This document shows, piece after piece, positions 62,817 through 64,000 of a stretch of DNA of 64,000 nt. The translations under genes and the position numbers were made by a program. Every line of letters starts with the position of its first letter. Position 1 is the first letter of the stretch. Source of the stretch: Prolixibacteraceae bacterium (GTDB lineage: Bacteria > Bacteroidota > Bacteroidia > Bacteroidales > Prolixibacteraceae); NCBI GenBank assembly GCA_025355875.1, contig JANXYV010000132.1:1-64000 (forward strand), written 5' to 3'. The notes beneath the pieces were generated by a model. The model ran no database searches. It was not told the DNA's origin and saw only the letters and a program-made list of their open reading frames with translations.

Positions 62817-63905
62817 CTATTCCTTAATTTCGTTTTTAGCAAGAAGTATTTGTTGCATGGCATATTTTTCAACTTGTTGATCAGCTTCCAGAGCAGTTTC
62901 AACAGCGGCTTTGTTTAAAAATTCCTGTTCAGCCATCCGTGTTTCAATTTCAGATGCCATTTCAGCTTCAACATATTTTTCTGCGTTATATTCTTCAATC
63001 TGAAGTCTCAAAGATGCTTCGATCTCCTCGAAGTTAGTTTCCGGATAGCTGTTCATCCAATTTTCAGTATCGACGGCAAGTTCAGCTTCAACAAAATCTG
63101 CCACATTGAATTCTGTTACCTGAAGCTCCAATTCTGCTTCGATATCCACCTGATTTGTGTCAATATCATTCTTCACGCCGTTTGCTGTTTCGTTAGCAAG
63201 TTCAATTTCAACAAAATCAGCAGGATTGTATCCTTTTACCTGAAATTTCAAAGCTGTTCCTAACAATTCGAAATTAGTCTCAGAATTGCTGCTAATCCAG
63301 GCTTCATTCTCTGCTGAAACTTCGGCATCCACAAAATCAGAAGGATTGTATTCTTCAACCTGAGTTTCCAATGTTGCCGCGATTGCTTCGAAATCCGATT
63401 CTGAATTGCTGTTCATCCAATTTTCGGTTTCAACCGAGATTTCGGCATCAACAAAATCAGAAGGATTATATTCTTCTACCTGAGTTTCAAGTGCTGTTTC
63501 GATGGCTTCAAAATCAGCTTCAGCGTTGTTGTTCATCCAGGTTTCAGTTTCAACCGAGATTTCAGCATCCACAAAATCGGAAGGATTGTAGCCTTGAACC
63601 TGAGTTTCAAGTGCAGCTTCAATAGCTTCGAAATCCATTTCAACAGAATTATCAGCCTGTGCTGCCTTATTAACCCCCTCAACTGCAACGTTAACTGAAT
63701 TTGAAACTGTTGTTTCAGATGGATTTTCAATACTGGCAATTGCTATCTTGCCGGAATTGGATCCGGTCAGAATTTGCTCCCAAAAATTCTGGGCACCTAC
63801 GGTCCAACTGATCAAGACCAAACTGATAATAACTGCGCTTCCGCGTAAAACCATTTTTCTTACCTGAGCATAACCTGTTTTCTGAGCATTGTTTGTTGTT
63901 TTCAT
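62817..63905 (-). CDS. Acidic secreted/membrane-anchored repeat protein of unknown function
   Basis: N-terminal TM/signal VLRGSAVIISLVLISWTVGAQ; six 40-aa repeats of D/NFEAIEAALETQVEEYNPSDFVDAEISVETENWMNSNSE. Confidence 0.75.
   Translation of the reverse strand: MKTTNNAQKTGYAQVRKMVLRGSAVIISLVLISWTVGAQNFWEQILTGSNSGKIAIASIENPSETTVSNSVNVAVEGVNKAAQADNSVEMDFEAIEAALETQVQGYNPSDFVDAEISVETETWMNNNAEADFEAIETALETQVEEYNPSDFVDAEISVETENWMNSNSESDFEAIAATLETQVEEYNPSDFVDAEVSAENEAWISSNSETNFELLGTALKFQVKGYNPADFVEIELANETANGVKNDIDTNQVDIEAELELQVTEFNVADFVEAELAVDTENWMNSYPETNFEEIEASLRLQIEEYNAEKYVEAEMASEIETRMAEQEFLNKAAVETALEADQQVEKYAMQQILLAKNEIKE
62918..63635 (-). repeat. Six coding tandem repeats with exact 120-nt period
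   Basis: The acaaaatcag(a/c)aggatt-type core recurs at 62971 (divergent), 63091, 63211, 63331, 63451, 63571. Confidence 0.9.
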
Positions 63906-64000
63906 GACTTGTTTCTCCTATTGTTTTAAATTGTTTTCAGTTTTTAAGATTTTGTTTCTGCCAGTATGACGATCGATTTTTATTTTCGTTACAAACTGTA

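Noticed and set aside
62918-63635. Regular 120-nt repeats as a CRISPR-like array
   Set aside because: Units are contiguous, coding and degenerate, with no constant repeat/variable spacer structure

Overview
Bacteroidota chromosomal window, probably Bacteroidales/Marinilabiliales-like judging by gene content and promoter style. It is mostly core-genome and mostly on the minus strand. Main blocks: (1) an alternative complex III operon actABCDEF (1137-9334) with no terminal oxidase genes in the window, divergent from two LytTR response regulators; (2) lon, a GlmU-like sugar nucleotidyltransferase with an in-frame TAA, rpmE2, a Bax-inhibitor-1 protein, a flippase and a T9SS-exported CotH-kinase protein; (3) gpsA, lysS, recJ, NDH-2, a DUF6057/heme-propeller pair and a 1.4-kaa tandem ASKHA CoA-dehydratase activase; (4) small VOC/SRPBCC genes; (5) the universal block rpoC-rpoB-rplL-rplJ-rplA-rplK-nusG-secE-tuf-tRNA(Thr,Gly,Tyr,Thr)-SRP RNA; (6) TrhA with an in-frame TAA, a CarH-like B12 MerR regulator, PspC/PadR genes and an acidic protein with six exact 120-nt repeat units. 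The best second-look items are a 60-nt tRNA-like element without an anticodon arm between tuf and secE, the in-frame nonsense codons, a set of intergenic 'microrepeat hairpin' islands, a 19-nt leader shared by two pspC genes, and the 40-aa-periodic repeat protein. I found no CRISPR array, prophage, transposase or obvious defence system. No searches or computations were run; family names come from reading the sequences.
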